From Stomoxys calcitrans (lineage: Eukaryota; Arthropoda; Insecta; Diptera; Muscidae), in NCBI RefSeq assembly GCF_963082655.1, contig NC_081556.1, forward strand, positions 149,479,001 to 149,543,000: a stretch of 64,000 nt of DNA, in the 5' to 3' direction. Positions 47,799 to 59,379 of the stretch are shown piece by piece (the stretch's first letter is position 1; each line of letters begins with the position of its first letter). The notes beneath the pieces were generated by a model. The model saw only the letters and a list, made by a program, of their open reading frames with translations. It searched no databases and was not told where the DNA came from. A program made the position numbers and the translations under genes.

Positions 47799-49274
47799 AT
47801 TTTAAAATTGGCGACCTACCCCACTGCCGCCAGCCACTCAACGAGAGACAGACAAGCGAAACTGCCAAACAGCAGAACGACGACATCTGTTGGATTTCTG
47901 GGAAGCCTTTTAGCAACACCACCCCTACCGCCAAGCAGTGGCATTTAGGAGCGCTTTAATGCTTGTCATCGACACCACAACGACAAAGACTGTCAACCAC
48001 TTCTCATCGATATAAATCATTTGAAAAGTCGGCCTCTTTTTTTGCTAATGCCTCTAAACACGCCATAGAAACGCTTTTTGCCTTCTTGTGGAGCCGTTTT
48101 TGATAAATTATTAAAAATTAAACTATTCAACAAAACGAAAACGAAACGAAGAACCACAGCAACAACAGCCTAGAAATCAAAGAAGATTAATGGGACTGGG
48201 CCGTTTGCCGAGGGGGGAGGAGACCCATAAGACAAACTTCTGCATCAGTTTTCGCTATGGAATTCTCATGAAAACCCTGCTATACACTACCCTAGCCTAC
48301 CTAAACAGCAACCAAGAGCAATAATTTTCAAGTTTGTGAACAACTGAAGAACCAAGTGCCTGGAAATTTTATTCACTTACAAAAAAAAAACACAAAACCA
48401 AACAAATAAATAATCATAATTCTTAACGACTAACAACAAAGGAAAAAACTTTTTTTTTTTTGGGGAAAAGTTATAACCATTTGGTGACTAGAGAAAGGAA
48501 AAAAATTTCAATCCCTAACCCACATTAAATTCACTTGCTTGGCTTGCCAAGTAGAACGAACATCTCCTAAAGCAAGTCCCACACAAACGAAACGAAACGC
48601 AGCGCAACGTAACGCAACGAAACCCAAATTCAATTTTCTCTCAAGGGGAGCTGTCACAAAAATGTGGCTTTTTTGGTACCAACATCACCAAGAGCACCAG
48701 CAGCAGCAGCAGCAGCAGAAGTATCACCACGACGACCATAAAAGTTTAAAGCCCAACCTTAACAGAAAAAATACTTTTGCCATTCAACCTCAACACAAAG
48801 AAGCTTGTGGCAGAATTTGTCAACTTTAGAAAAAAAAAAGAAGGGCCAGTGAACGAGAAAAAAAGAAAGATCCCACTACGAAGCCAATTGCCCAGAAGCT
48901 CATTTGTATGTGGCCCAATTGCCGGTTGTAGTCCGTTAAGTTTTACGAGTTTAACGCCACCCTTAGGGGAACTTTAGCCGAAAAGTTCCGGTGTCAACAG
49001 CAACAGCCCAAAGTTAAATATCTCGCCAGTCCTCCCACCCCCTCTCCCTGCACTAAACTCTATAGAAATTGTGACAATAATAATAGATAGGAGGCCATTG
49101 AGCCAGCGGCCAGTCGGGCAACCTGTTCCCTATATCATTGGCTTTTGTGTCAACAGCAGCAGCAGCAGCAGCCGCAGCATCGCAGTGAATTTGGAGCCAA
49201 ATAGCCGCAGTTCCATTTTGTACACAGAGTGCTTCAATTATGTTGGCCGGCATAAGGAAACGCTTAGCACGCAA
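47799..49274 (+). other. Candidate non-coding (UTR-like) exon
   Basis: A pyrimidine-rich acceptor ending TTTACAG at 47798 and a strong donor CGCAA/GTAAGTAC at 49274/49275 enclose 1,476 repeat-poor bases. Composition is CAA/AAC/CAGCAG-rich (CAGCAGCAGCAGCAGCAG at about 48697-48717 and CAGCAGCAGCAGCAGC at 49151-49166; ACGAAACGAAACGCAG near 48587), which is common in fly 5' UTRs. No frame exceeds about 96 codons, so if it is an exon it is untranslated or part of a long non-coding RNA. The partner exons are not identifiable here. Confidence 0.25.
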
Positions 49275-49507
49275 GTAAGTACAACAAACATTCATACATA
49301 CCACCACCACTACTACCTTTGGCCCTATCTCTAAATAATTCCCTAAAATTAAGCGAAAAAAAAAGAAAAAATTGGTTTTTCCTCAAAAAAAAGTGATTTT
49401 ATAGAGAGTGATAAAGAAGCGGAGGATAAAAGCCTTAAAAAAGGCCTTTGAAGAATTTTCGAAAATTTTACAAAAAACTGGGTAGAAAAGTAGTACACAT
49501 GTGTCGA
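49275..49507. other. Unique DNA
   Basis: A/T-rich with A-runs at about 49357-49392; nothing recognised. Confidence 0.35.
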
Positions 49508-50660
49508 CCTTTTATGCCCTCCAACATAAGAATGGGGGCAAACTAACTTCCTCACTGCGTTTGTAACACCTTAAAATATGATGTTCGACCCTACAAAACA
49601 GGTTCACCATGGTTAAGTCGATTCGACCATAACCGCCCGAACGTCTGTCAAAAGTAGAGCTGGCAAAATATAGATGTCACTATCGATTGATATTTTCCCT
49701 ATGAATACTATCGACAAAGTTCAATTTTTGGCAAAATTGAACGAAATTAAGTGCCTACAGAGGGCGCAATTATCTATCGATTGGCAATTATCATTCATGA
49801 TTTCTCTCATGACTTCCAACTGACTGAATTAGATTTTATTAGAACGACCAATCGACCATTTATGCCCTTAACTTTAAGAATGGGGGTATACTAACTTCTT
49901 CATTCCGTTTGTAACACCTCGAAATATTGATGTTAGACCCTACAAAGCAGGGTCACCATGGTTCAGTCGATTCAACCATAACCGTCCGTACGTCTGTCAA
50001 AAGTAGAGCTGGCAAAATATAGATGTCACTATCGATGCTATGGATATTTTATTTGTTGTCTGAATATCGATTAATATTTTCCCTATCGATACTATCGGCA
50101 AAGTTCAATTTTTGACAAAATTCAACAAAATCAAGCGATTTGACACTGAATGTATCCTTTAAGCTATATTGCGCCTATAGAGGGCGCAATTATCAATCGA
50201 TTGGCAATTATCATTCATGATTTCTCTCATGACTTCAAACTGACTGAATTTGATTTTAATAGAACGACCAATCGACCATTTATGCAAACCACCATAAGAA
50301 TGGGGGTATAATAACTTTCTCATTCCTTTTGAAACACTTCGAAATATTGATGTTAGACCCTACAAAGTCCTACAAACATAACCGTTTATACGTCTGTCAA
50401 AAGTAGAGCTGGCAAAATATCGATAGCACTATCGAAATTTTATTTTTTCGTCTGAATATCGATTGATATTTTTCCTATGAATACTATCGGCAGAGTTAAA
50501 TTTTTGGCAAAATTGAGCAAATATAAGCGATTCGACACCGAAAGTATCCTGAATGCGCCTATAGAGGGCGCAATTATCAATCGATTGGCAATTATCATGA
50601 TTTCTCTCATGACATCCAACTAACTGAATTGGATTTTATTAGGTCTATACCTGTAGGGCG
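49508..50660 (+). mobile_element. Three head-to-tail copies of a Helentron 5' module
   Basis: Starts at about 49508, 49858 and 50278 each read TTTATGCCCTCCAACATAAG or a variant, AATGGGGGTATACTAACTTC and GTAACACCTCGAAATATTGA. They then share AAAAGTAGAGCTGGCAAAAT, GATATTTTCCCTATGAATAC, TAGAGGGCGCAATTATC and CTCTCATGACTTCCAACTGA. Copies are 350-420 bases long. No 3' hairpin is present. The third copy is followed by a SINE. Confidence 0.8.
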
Positions 50661-50665
50661 CCCCT

Positions 50666-50981
50666 GGAAGTCACCGTAGCGCACAGGTTAGCATGTCCGC
50701 CTATGACGCTGAACGCCTGGGTTCGAATCCTGGCAAGACCATCAGAAAAAAATTTTCAGCGGTGGCTTTCCTCTCCTAATACTGGCAACATTTGTGAGGT
50801 AACATGCCATGTAAAACTTCTCTCCAAAGAGGTGTCGCACTGCGGCACGCCGTTCGGACTCGGCTATAAAAAAAAGGAGGCCCCTTACCATTGAGCTTAA
50901 ACTTGAATCGGACTGCACTCATTGATAGATGAGAAGTTTGCCCCTGTTCCTTAGTGGAATGTTCATGGGCAAAATTTGCTT
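50666..50981 (+). mobile_element. Complete SINE family A (reference copy)
   Basis: Head GTAGCGCACAGGTTAGCAT and B box GGTTCGAATCC form a tRNA-like promoter. The body has TTTTCAGCGGTGGCTTTCC, GTAAAACTTCTCTCCAAAG, GCACGCCGTTCGGACTCGGC and CTTGAATCGGACTGCACTC. The tail is GGAATGTTCATGGGCAAAAT, about 316 bases in all. Five other copies or pieces in the window align to it (23.54, 24.59, 34.70, 54.26 and 59.19 kb). Confidence 0.9.
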
Positions 50982-50989
50982 CCACATAG

Positions 50990-51158
50990 GGTGCCCCGCG
51001 GTAGCTGAGTTAGTAGCGAGCTTGGGTTACTAGTGCAGGGGTCGCGGATTCGATTCCCGCCAGAAGCCTTAGTTTTTCGCTACTGTGGTATCACAATGGA
51101 CCTAAAATTGCCTAAGTGCGTCTGTAAAGGACTGCCATTCTTACCTAACCTAACCTAG
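50990..51158 (+). mobile_element. Second tRNA-derived SINE (family B) with CCTAA tail
   Basis: A-box-like TAGCTGAGTTAGTAGCG (11 of 12 consensus positions) and B-box-like GATTCGATTCCC (10 of 11) are spaced as in a tRNA. A short body follows (ACTGTGGTATCACAATGGAC, GTCTGTAAAGGACTGCC) and then TTACCTAACCTAACCTAGG. It abuts the tail of SINE A with fewer than ten bases between. Only one copy is seen here, so its boundaries are approximate. Confidence 0.7.
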
Positions 51159-51290
51159 GTCTGTGCATTAATATTCTCATTATCGTTTGAAATATAGGTG
51201 ATGGCAAATTAATACCACGTTTTAATGAAATGTTGATGGTCTGGATTTAATTGAATCCAAAAAAACAAATCCAGTCCGTTTACTCTGCCT

Positions 51291-54253
51291 TTTCATACCC
51301 ACCACCATAGGATGGGGGTATACTTACCCAGTCATTCCGTTTGTAACACCTCGTTTGAAATTTTGGACAGATACTCAATATTGATGTAGGTCGTTGGGGA
51401 TTGCAAATGGTTCCATATCGGTTCAGATTTGGATATAGCTCCCATATAAAGCGATCTCCCGATTTGACTTCTTGAGCCCCTGGAAGCCGCAATTTTTGTC
51501 CGATTTGGCTGAAATTTTGCTCATAGTGTTCCGTTATGACTTCCAACAACAGTGCCAAGTATGGTCCGAATCGGTCTAGAACCTGATATAGCTCCCATTT
51601 AAACCGATCTCCCGAGTTTACTTCTTGAGCCCCTGAAAGCCGCAATTGTTGTCCGATTTGACTGAAATTTTGTGCATAGTTTTCTGTTATGACTTGCAAC
51701 AACTATGCCAAGTACCATCCAAATCGGTCAAGAACCTGATATAGCTCCCTGATAAAAACCGATCTCCCGTTTTGGGCTCCTGAGCCCCTGAAAGCCTCAA
51801 TTTTTGTCCGATTTGGCTGAAAATTTGCACATAGTTTTCTGGTAGGACTTCCAACAATTGTGCCAAGTACGGTCTAAATCTGTGTATATCCTGATATAGC
51901 TCCCATATAAACAGTTCTCCCGATTTGATTTCCTGAGCCCCTGGCCGCAACTTTCATCCGATTTGGATGAAATTTTGCACATAGTGTTTTATTATGACTC
52001 TCAAGAACTGTGCCAAGTACGGTCTAAATCGGTCTACAAACAGATATAGCTCCCTTATAAGTTGACCTCCCAACTTAAGTTCTTTAGTCTCTAGAGGGCG
52101 CTATTTTTGAGCAGTTTGTGTGATATTTGCACATTGATTTAATATGGCTCTCTTATGAGAAAATCTCCCAATTCAAATTTGTAAGCCTCCAGAGGGCGTA
52201 CTTCTAAACCAAATTGCCTGAAATTTGGATAATGATTTCCGCTAAGACTTCAAAAAACTGTCAAGTATGGTCTATATCACTCTATAACCCGATATAGTGT
52301 TCATATAAACCGATCTCCTGGTTAGACTTCTTGAGTCTCTAGAGGGCGCAATCCTCAACTAATTTGGCTGAAATTTTGCACATTAACTTCTATAGGGACT
52401 ATCCGACTCTGTAAAGTATGGTCAAAATCGGTCTACGAACAGATATAGCTTCCATATAAGTTGGCCACCCAACTTAACTTCTTTAGTCCCTAGAGGGCGC
52501 TATTTTTGAGCAATTTGTCTGACATTTGACACATTGATTTAATATGGCTCAAATCGGCCTGATATAACTCCCTTATGAGCCAATCTCCCAAGCTCTACCA
52601 AGTATGGTCCAAATCACTCTATAACCCGATATAGCGTTCAAAAAACCAATCCTCCGGTTAGACTCCTTGAGCCTCTAGAGGGCGCAATCCTCAACCAATT
52701 TGGCTGAAATTTTGCACATTAACTTCTATTGGGACTATCGCCAACTCTGTAAAGTATGATCAACATCGGTCTACAAACAGATATAGCTCCCATATAAGTT
52801 TACCACCCAACTTAACTTCTTTGGTCCCCAGAGGGCGCTATTCTTGAGCAATTTATCTGACATTTGGCACATTGATTTAATATGGCTCAAATCGGCTTGA
52901 TATAACTGCCTTATGAACCAATCTCCCAATTTGATTTTTTTAGCCTCTAGAGGGCGCAGTTCTTAACCAATTTGGTTGAAATTTTGCCTTGCGACTACTG
53001 CAAAGATCTCAAACATCACATCCCAGTATGGTTCAAATCAGTTGATAACCCGATATAACTCATACTTTAACCTATCATCCGATTAGACTTTTGAGCCTCA
53101 AGAGGGAGCAATCCTCAATTATAGCTCCCATATGAGTTGGCCACCCAACTTAACTTCGTTAGTCCCTAGAGGGCGCTATTTTGGAGCAATTTGTCTGACA
53201 TTTGGCACATTGATTTAATATGGCGCAAATCGGCCTGTAGTCTGATATAACTCCTTTATGAGCCAACCTCTCATTTTGTTATTTTTTAGCCTCTAGAGGG
53301 CGCATTTCTAACCCAAATTGACTGAAAGTTTGCCTAACGATTTTTGCTAAGAATTAGCTAAGAAAACTCTGCCAAGTATGGTCCAAATCACTCTATAACC
53401 CGATATGGCGTTCAAAAAAACAATACTCCGGTTAGACTCCTTGAGCCTCTAGAGGGCGCAATCCTTAACCAATTTGTCTGAAATTTTGCCCGTTAACTTC
53501 TATTGGGACTCTCGCCAACTCTGCATAGTACGGCCTAAATTGGTCTGCAAACAGTTATAGCTTCCATATAAGTTGACCACCCAACTTAACTTCTTCAGTC
53601 ACTAGAGGGCGCTATTTTTGAGAAATTTTTCTGACATTTTACACATTGATTTAATATGGCTCAAATCGCCCTGTAGGCTGATATAACTCCCTTATGAGCC
53701 AATCTCCCAAGCTCTACCAAGTATGGTCCAAATCACTCTATAACCCGATGTAGCGTTCATATAAACCGATATCCTGGTGAAACTTCTTGAGCCTCTAAAG
53801 GGCGCAATCCTTAACCAATTTGTCTGAAATTTTGCCCGTTAACTTCTATTGGGACTCTCCCCAACTCTGCATAGTACGGCCTAAATTGGTCTACAAACAG
53901 TTATAGCTCCCATATAAGTTGACTTGCCAACTTTTTTTCTTTAGTCCCTAGAGGGCGCTATTTTCGAGCAATTTGTCTGACATTTGGCACATATGGCTCA
54001 AATCGGACTGATATAACTCCCTTATGAGCTAATCTCCCAATTTTATTTTTTTAGCCTCTAGAGGGCGCAGTTCTTAACCAATTTGGTTGAAATTTTGCCT
54101 TACGACTACTGCAAAGACCTCAAACAACAGACCCAACTATGGTTCAAATCAGTTCATAACCCGATATAGAACACACATAAACCGATCATGCGATTAGACT
54201 TTTGAGCCTCAAGAGGGCGCAATCCTTAATTAATTTGGCTAAAATTTTGCACA
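51291..54253 (+). mobile_element. DINE-1-like Helentron, 3 kb array with higher-order structure
   Basis: The 5' end is CATACCCACCACCATAGG, ATGGGGGTATACTTACCC, lacking the TCCGTCCG core. Up to about 52.05 kb it has ~153-bp units (GATATAGCTCCCATATAAA at 51432, 51585, 51738, 51893). From 52.05 kb the repeat becomes compound: blocks TTGAGCAATTTGTCTGACAT recur at about 52105, 52502, 52838, 53177, 53610 and 53959 (336-433 apart), each with CTCTAGAGGGCGCAATCC and CCCTAGAGGGCGCTATTT sub-units. The 3' end is lost at a SINE. Confidence 0.88.
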
Positions 54254-54254
54254 A

Positions 54255-54447
54255 GGGGCCTCCTTTTTATAGTCGAGTTCTCTTTGAAGAGAAGTTTTTA
54301 CATGGCATAGTACCTCACAAATGTTGCCAGCATTAGAAGAGGGAAAACCGCCGATGAAAATTTTTTCTAATGGTCTGGCCACGATTGGAACCCAGGCGTT
54401 CAGCACCATAGGCGGATATGCAATATTCTACACTACGGTGGCCTCCA
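54255..54447 (-). mobile_element. SINE family A, internally deleted
   Basis: The minus-strand head is at 54447 (inverted: GTAGTGTAGAATATTGCATA, a mutated A box) and the body extends to 54255. About 26 bases around GAACGGCGTGCCGCAGTGCG are missing, and the 3' tail is absent at the Helentron junction. Confidence 0.82.
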
Positions 54448-55689
54448 CGCAATGGGGGTTGCCATTTACCCGATGTCAGTTTTCAAGACTGCATAAACAA
54501 AGAATTAGGATATTGTATTCTTAAATAAAAAAGAATTAAAGTGATAATTGAAGATCTTTTGTTTTTTTTTGGCCTTTCAAATAACTAAATTTCTCCGGAG
54601 CACCCTGTATATAGTTTAATGTCCAAATGGAATGGTTTATGGTTAAATTTGGAAAATTGCATTACCCTGCAAGTGATGAAGCATAAACAAATCTGTAGGA
54701 AAGGCCCTCTAACGCAATTGACTTAAACTCCTTACATCTCTCTGGAAGCTTAACTACCCATCCCTTCGAGGTTTTTTTTAGTCAATGTCCAGGCAATACT
54801 TGCATTCAATTTTCCAAATGTAGATACAATCTTTGATTGCTGTTACCAATTGTCATCAGCATCATTATGAGCATCATGATAGCTATTACCTTCTCATCAT
54901 CATCATCATCATCATCATCATCGTCATCAGAGCAAAGAAAAAAAAACACGAAAACACAAAATTTCATTAACTTTTTCCCAGAAACCCATAAAAGCAACCA
55001 AGGGTCAGTCAGTTCAGTCTGGGGGTTTCCTTTTGATGTGGCTGTTAATGTTGCCTCTATGGTCTGTGGGGGCTATGGAGGGGGTTGGAGTGGGTTGGGG
55101 GGGGGGGTTTATGTGGGCAAGCATTTAACAAAATCATTTAAATAAAGCCTCTGTTTCGTCAGCAAAGGAGCCTTAATAAAATTTAATCACAATTTTCGTT
55201 TGTTACTTAATTAAAACCAACCATGAGGGGGGGGTAATGTAATAGAATTAAGATAGGAAAATTATTTTCTTCTTACCACTTCTTGAATTTTGCTGCCCCT
55301 TGAAAATGTGCGAAAGAAAATTGAGTTGACTTTGCTTTTTTGGTGCTGAACAAATTTTTAGGCAATTTTTGTAAGATTAGGGGAGGGTTTTTTTTTGATT
55401 TTAATTTTTGTCCTTTTTTTGATTTTTAATTTCTACTGATGATGGAGAATACCCCTAAGGTAGTTGGAAGTCTTTGGGAAAAAGCACTGACGATATCTAA
55501 GAAATTTTTAATTTGTCATTTTCTCTAATGGTAACATTTGGGGTATTTTTAAGGAAATTGAAATTGAAAAAAAAAAATTGGGGTCTAGCGTATGGGGTTT
55601 GTCCCATCTTGTCCCATTGTCTCTTTTTTAAATGTTTAAGTTAAACAAAATCATTTATGCGGACTTGCATTTCATTTTTGTTTTAAGAT
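54448..55689. other. Unique DNA with a CAT microsatellite
   Basis: Holds TCATCATCATCATCATCATC (54895-54930), a G-run at about 55098-55107 and T/A homopolymers. The 102-codon plus frame across the CAT repeat reads poly-Ser and has no domain. Confidence 0.45.
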
Positions 55690-56613
55690 CTTTGGCCCAT
55701 TAAAGCCACATTTATTATCCGATTTTGCTGAAATTTGGAACAGTGAGTTGTGTTAGGCCCTTGGACATTCATCTTCTATATGGTCCGGAGAAGTCCAGAT
55801 TTGGATATAGCTGCGGCTGGGTATGATTTCAAACAACTGTGTTAAGTATGGTTTAAATCGGCCTATAACTTAATATAGCTGTCATTTAAACCGATCTGGG
55901 GATCTTGAGTTCTTAGGCCTATAGAGGGCGCAATTCCTATCCGATTTGGCTGAAATTTTGCATGAAGTGTTTTGTTATGACTTCCTACAACTGTGCTAAG
56001 TAGGGTTTAAATCGGTGTATAACTTTATATAGCTGCCATATAAGCTGATCTGGGGTTTTGACTTCTTGAGCCTCTAGAGGGCGCAATTCTCAACCGATTT
56101 GGCTGAAATTTTGCATTGAGAATTTTGTTATGACTACCAACAACTGTGCCAAGTAGGGTTTAAATCGGTACATGAGCTGATATAGCTTCCATATAATCAT
56201 GTCTGGGATCTTGAGTTCTTAGGCCTCTAGAGGGCGCAGTTCTTATCCGATTTGGCTGAAATTTTCCATGAAGTGTTTTGTTATGATTTTCAACAAGTAT
56301 GCCAAATATGGTTTAAATCGGTGTATAACCTGATATAGCTGCCATATAAGCTGATCTGATCTGAATTCTTGAGCCTCTAGAGGGCGCAATTCTCATCCGA
56401 TTTGGCTGAAATTTTGCATAAAGTGTTTCGTTATGACTTCCCACAACTGTGCCAAGTAAGGTTTAAATCGGTGCATAACCTGATATAGCTGCCATATAAT
56501 CCGATCGGGGATCTTAAGTTCTTAGGCCTCTAGAGGGCGCATGCATGTCGAGATGCATGGTAGAGAGTCTGTAAGATTCGGCCCGGCCGAACTTAGCACG
56601 TTTTTACTTGTTT
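55690..56613 (+). mobile_element. Chimeric DINE-1-like Helentron with 3' terminus
   Basis: The first ~125 bases are of the CCCATTAAAGCCACATTTAT type (as at 28.2 and 46.2 kb). After GATATAGCTGCGGCTGGG at about 55810 the units switch to the GAGCCTCTAGAGGGCGCAAT type (55920, 56073, 56224, 56370, 56524). It ends with the perfect hairpin TTCGGCCCGGCCGAA (56577-56591) and TTTTTACTTGTTTT. Confidence 0.85.
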
Positions 56614-59190
56614 TGAGTTTAGTTTTCTACCCATTAACGATTTTATCTTTGGTTTGCCAAAAAAAAAAAAAAAATCAGCAAATTTTAACTTTTTTACACA
56701 TTAAGACATAATGAGCGACTATTGTCAGTCAAATGATATCACCATGTCTACAGAACCAGATTGAATGAATGAATGGTGGCATAAATATTTTTAGTCCTTT
56801 TGTTCGAATATCAATCATGTTTTTTGGTTAAGTTTTTGTTTCTCTCTTTTTTTTTGGATAAACATTGGCCCAAGTATAGTTCGTGCTTATGAACAGAATT
56901 AAGTGTTTAATCATTTTTGACAGAGTTGTGCATAAAGTCGTGATAACCCCCCAAAAATAACACGGGCAATAACAATAACAACAAGGAAAACTAATAGAAG
57001 TTATGTCAGAACAATCTCCTTTTGACACAACAACGACAACAACAACCAAATGACGTCCAGTGTCCGTCTAAGACAACATTCGCAAACTTGTTAACACCGA
57101 GCGAACGGCTAAGATGTTTGGACTTAAATCTGATTAATTATCTTTTGGGACTATAACACAGTTTTTTTTTCGTTTTTGTTTTTTTTTTTTTGGGTGGACG
57201 ATGACTTCATGTGTTTATTTTTGTGTGTGTATTTTTTTTTTCCTCTGGCTATGACTTGAAACACTTGGATTTAGTTAAGCACCAACAGCACTAGCGATAA
57301 AACTTAATTGAGTGGCTAAAATTAGTTAATGACTGTAGCTAAACCTCAAGTCAGGTTTGAAGTAGAATAAACTAAAGTTGAGATGAAAACAAGTGGAAAA
57401 AACTAGAGTTGGACATGAAATGGTCTTTTTGATATAAAAGGAAAAGAATTAGCTTTTTCTTTTTTATAAAAAAAAAAAATTGGCGGCAGGCAATAAGCAG
57501 ACAACGTGGTTTGACGTCGTCCACAGCTATATCGCAATAAAAAGTTATTAAAACTACCAATATTTGACCTTAAGCCGAAACCATTACGAAACAACACAAA
57601 ACTTTTCAGGTCTACAATGCTCATAAAAATCTTTAAAAAATATTTCAAAATTAAAAAATTTGCTCTTTCTGTCAAACAACTTTGTAATGCAGGTTACATA
57701 CTGAATAAATTACATTCTTGCATTATAAATGTAGAATTTTGAGAAATTCGGTAGATATCAAGAACAATTTCCATGAGTATACCACTAAGTATAACTGAGG
57801 AGAGACTTCTCTCATACCAAAACATGAATCAATAACCCGCTTCTAACTATCCGGAAGCTGAGACCGAATTATTCATTCCTTATCGCCATGAATTGCTTTC
57901 GAACCACCCTATTATGGCTATGAAAACTTTAAACTCTTTCTACATTTACATGCCACATTTGCTTTTTGGATACATTCTGCAATGAATCTGAACACAAAAA
58001 CTAAACCAGATTTACATAAATATGTGTGTGAGCTTTAGAAAATCAAATTTTAATCAAACATTTTTCAAATTTTATTCCCTTTAAATCTCTAAATTTTCTA
58101 ATAATTTTTTACAGTGTACATTTTACACCCAATATGGCAACTCTGTATTAACAGATCAACAATGAAAAAGCTTTTTTCCCCATTGTTGTCATTATTCAAT
58201 TAAATAGTTCTCACTATTGTTATATTATACGAGGGAGAGAGAGCGAGAAAGAGAGAGTTTGTTTTTGTATGCTTTTTTTCAACATTTTGTGCATTGTTGT
58301 TATTTTGTTTTTTCATAAAGCTGGTCACTTCATAGCGTAAGAGAAAGTTTTGTTAAAAGCCCTCGCTTTCATAATGAGAGTGTACAGTGGCCAGTTACTC
58401 TTATCATAATACAACGGTAGCTAGAGTTCGCTGTCGTCGCAGTTGAAGATAATTAACAAAGCTAGCAGCGCACCTGACTACATGTTCAGCTCTCTTAATG
58501 GTGGGTGTGTGGTGAGTTAATGAGCCGACAGCTGTAAGCATTGCTAGTGGGTAAGGTGGTAGATAGCGGATTGTATTAAAGATTCTAACCTTTTTAAAAA
58601 AAGGATAGCATACATAATCTACATGAAGACAAATTAGGGTAGTCAAAGCTTACAGAAACCGATTCTGGTGTTTTGTACAAAAGTCTAGGGAGTCGCTGAT
58701 TGGCCTTACATCTAATGCATTAAAATGCTTATAAATCCCTTCATATTTTAATAATAGAAAAAAATCAATTAAATTTTTATCATAATTTTGTTTTAAATGT
58801 GAAATATTTAAAAAAGATTAACCTAAAATTGAACTTTAATCATGAGATTAGAATTATTTAATTTTTTTTATTTTAGTTTCTGTTATACTGGTAAGCATAT
58901 CAGCTTATCAAGTTGAGCCAACATACCTGTAGTTAGGGGTCAACATCGAAAGGTAGCTAGAGGAAAATTCTTTAATATGGCTGTGATATAATTTTGATGT
59001 AATCGCTGACATACAAAATCAAGCGATCGGGGCGAAAGTAGGCATGATTTTACTCCGAAATTAAATCCGAAAAAAATATGCAACAACTTATTTTGAAGGA
59101 ATTGAACATGAAAAACGAGTTTGATGCCAAAAAAAACAAGCTCAAGAGTCGAAACATTAATCAGGAGCAACGAGGTGTTTGGGGACCAAA
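56614..59190. other. Unique AT-rich DNA, no gene recognised
   Basis: The longest low-repeat stretch after 47.4-49.5 kb. It contains A- and T-runs (56660, 57170-57240, 57466), a GAGAGAGAGCGAGAAAGAG tract (about 58236-58257) and frames of 62-90 codons without domains. Confidence 0.45.
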
Positions 59191-59342
59191 TTGCAAATTT
59201 TGCCCATGAACATTCCATTAAGGAACTAGGGGCAAACATCTCACATATCAATGAGTGCAGTCCGATTCAAGTTTAAGCTCAAGGGGCTCACAAGGGGCGT
59301 TTAGCGACATAGGCGGACATGCTAACCTATGCGCTACGGTGG
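59191..59342 (-). mobile_element. SINE family A remnant, head joined to tail
   Basis: The minus-strand head (inverted: GTAGCGCATAGGTTAGCATG) is followed after ~35 bases by the distal tail (TTGAGCTTAAACTTGAATCG, GAATGTTCATGGGCAAAATT). The central ~160 bases are deleted and the B box is lost. Confidence 0.8.
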
Positions 59343-59379
59343 ATTTTGGGGACCTAAAGATCGTTTATATAACGGCAAT

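Noticed and set aside
47681..47959. 92-codon frame starting with a hydrophobic signal-like stretch
   Set aside because: It crosses the candidate splice acceptor at 47798, and the downstream half has no recognisable fold; coding status unsupported.
51000..51075. tRNA gene
   Set aside because: A and B boxes are near consensus but the ends do not pair as an acceptor stem, and a SINE-like body and tail follow.
54806..55145. Poly-Asp/poly-Ser proteins at the CAT repeat
   Set aside because: Low-complexity translation of a microsatellite on both strands.
58940..59251. 103-codon minus-strand frame
   Set aside because: Its first part is SINE-derived and the rest has no domain.
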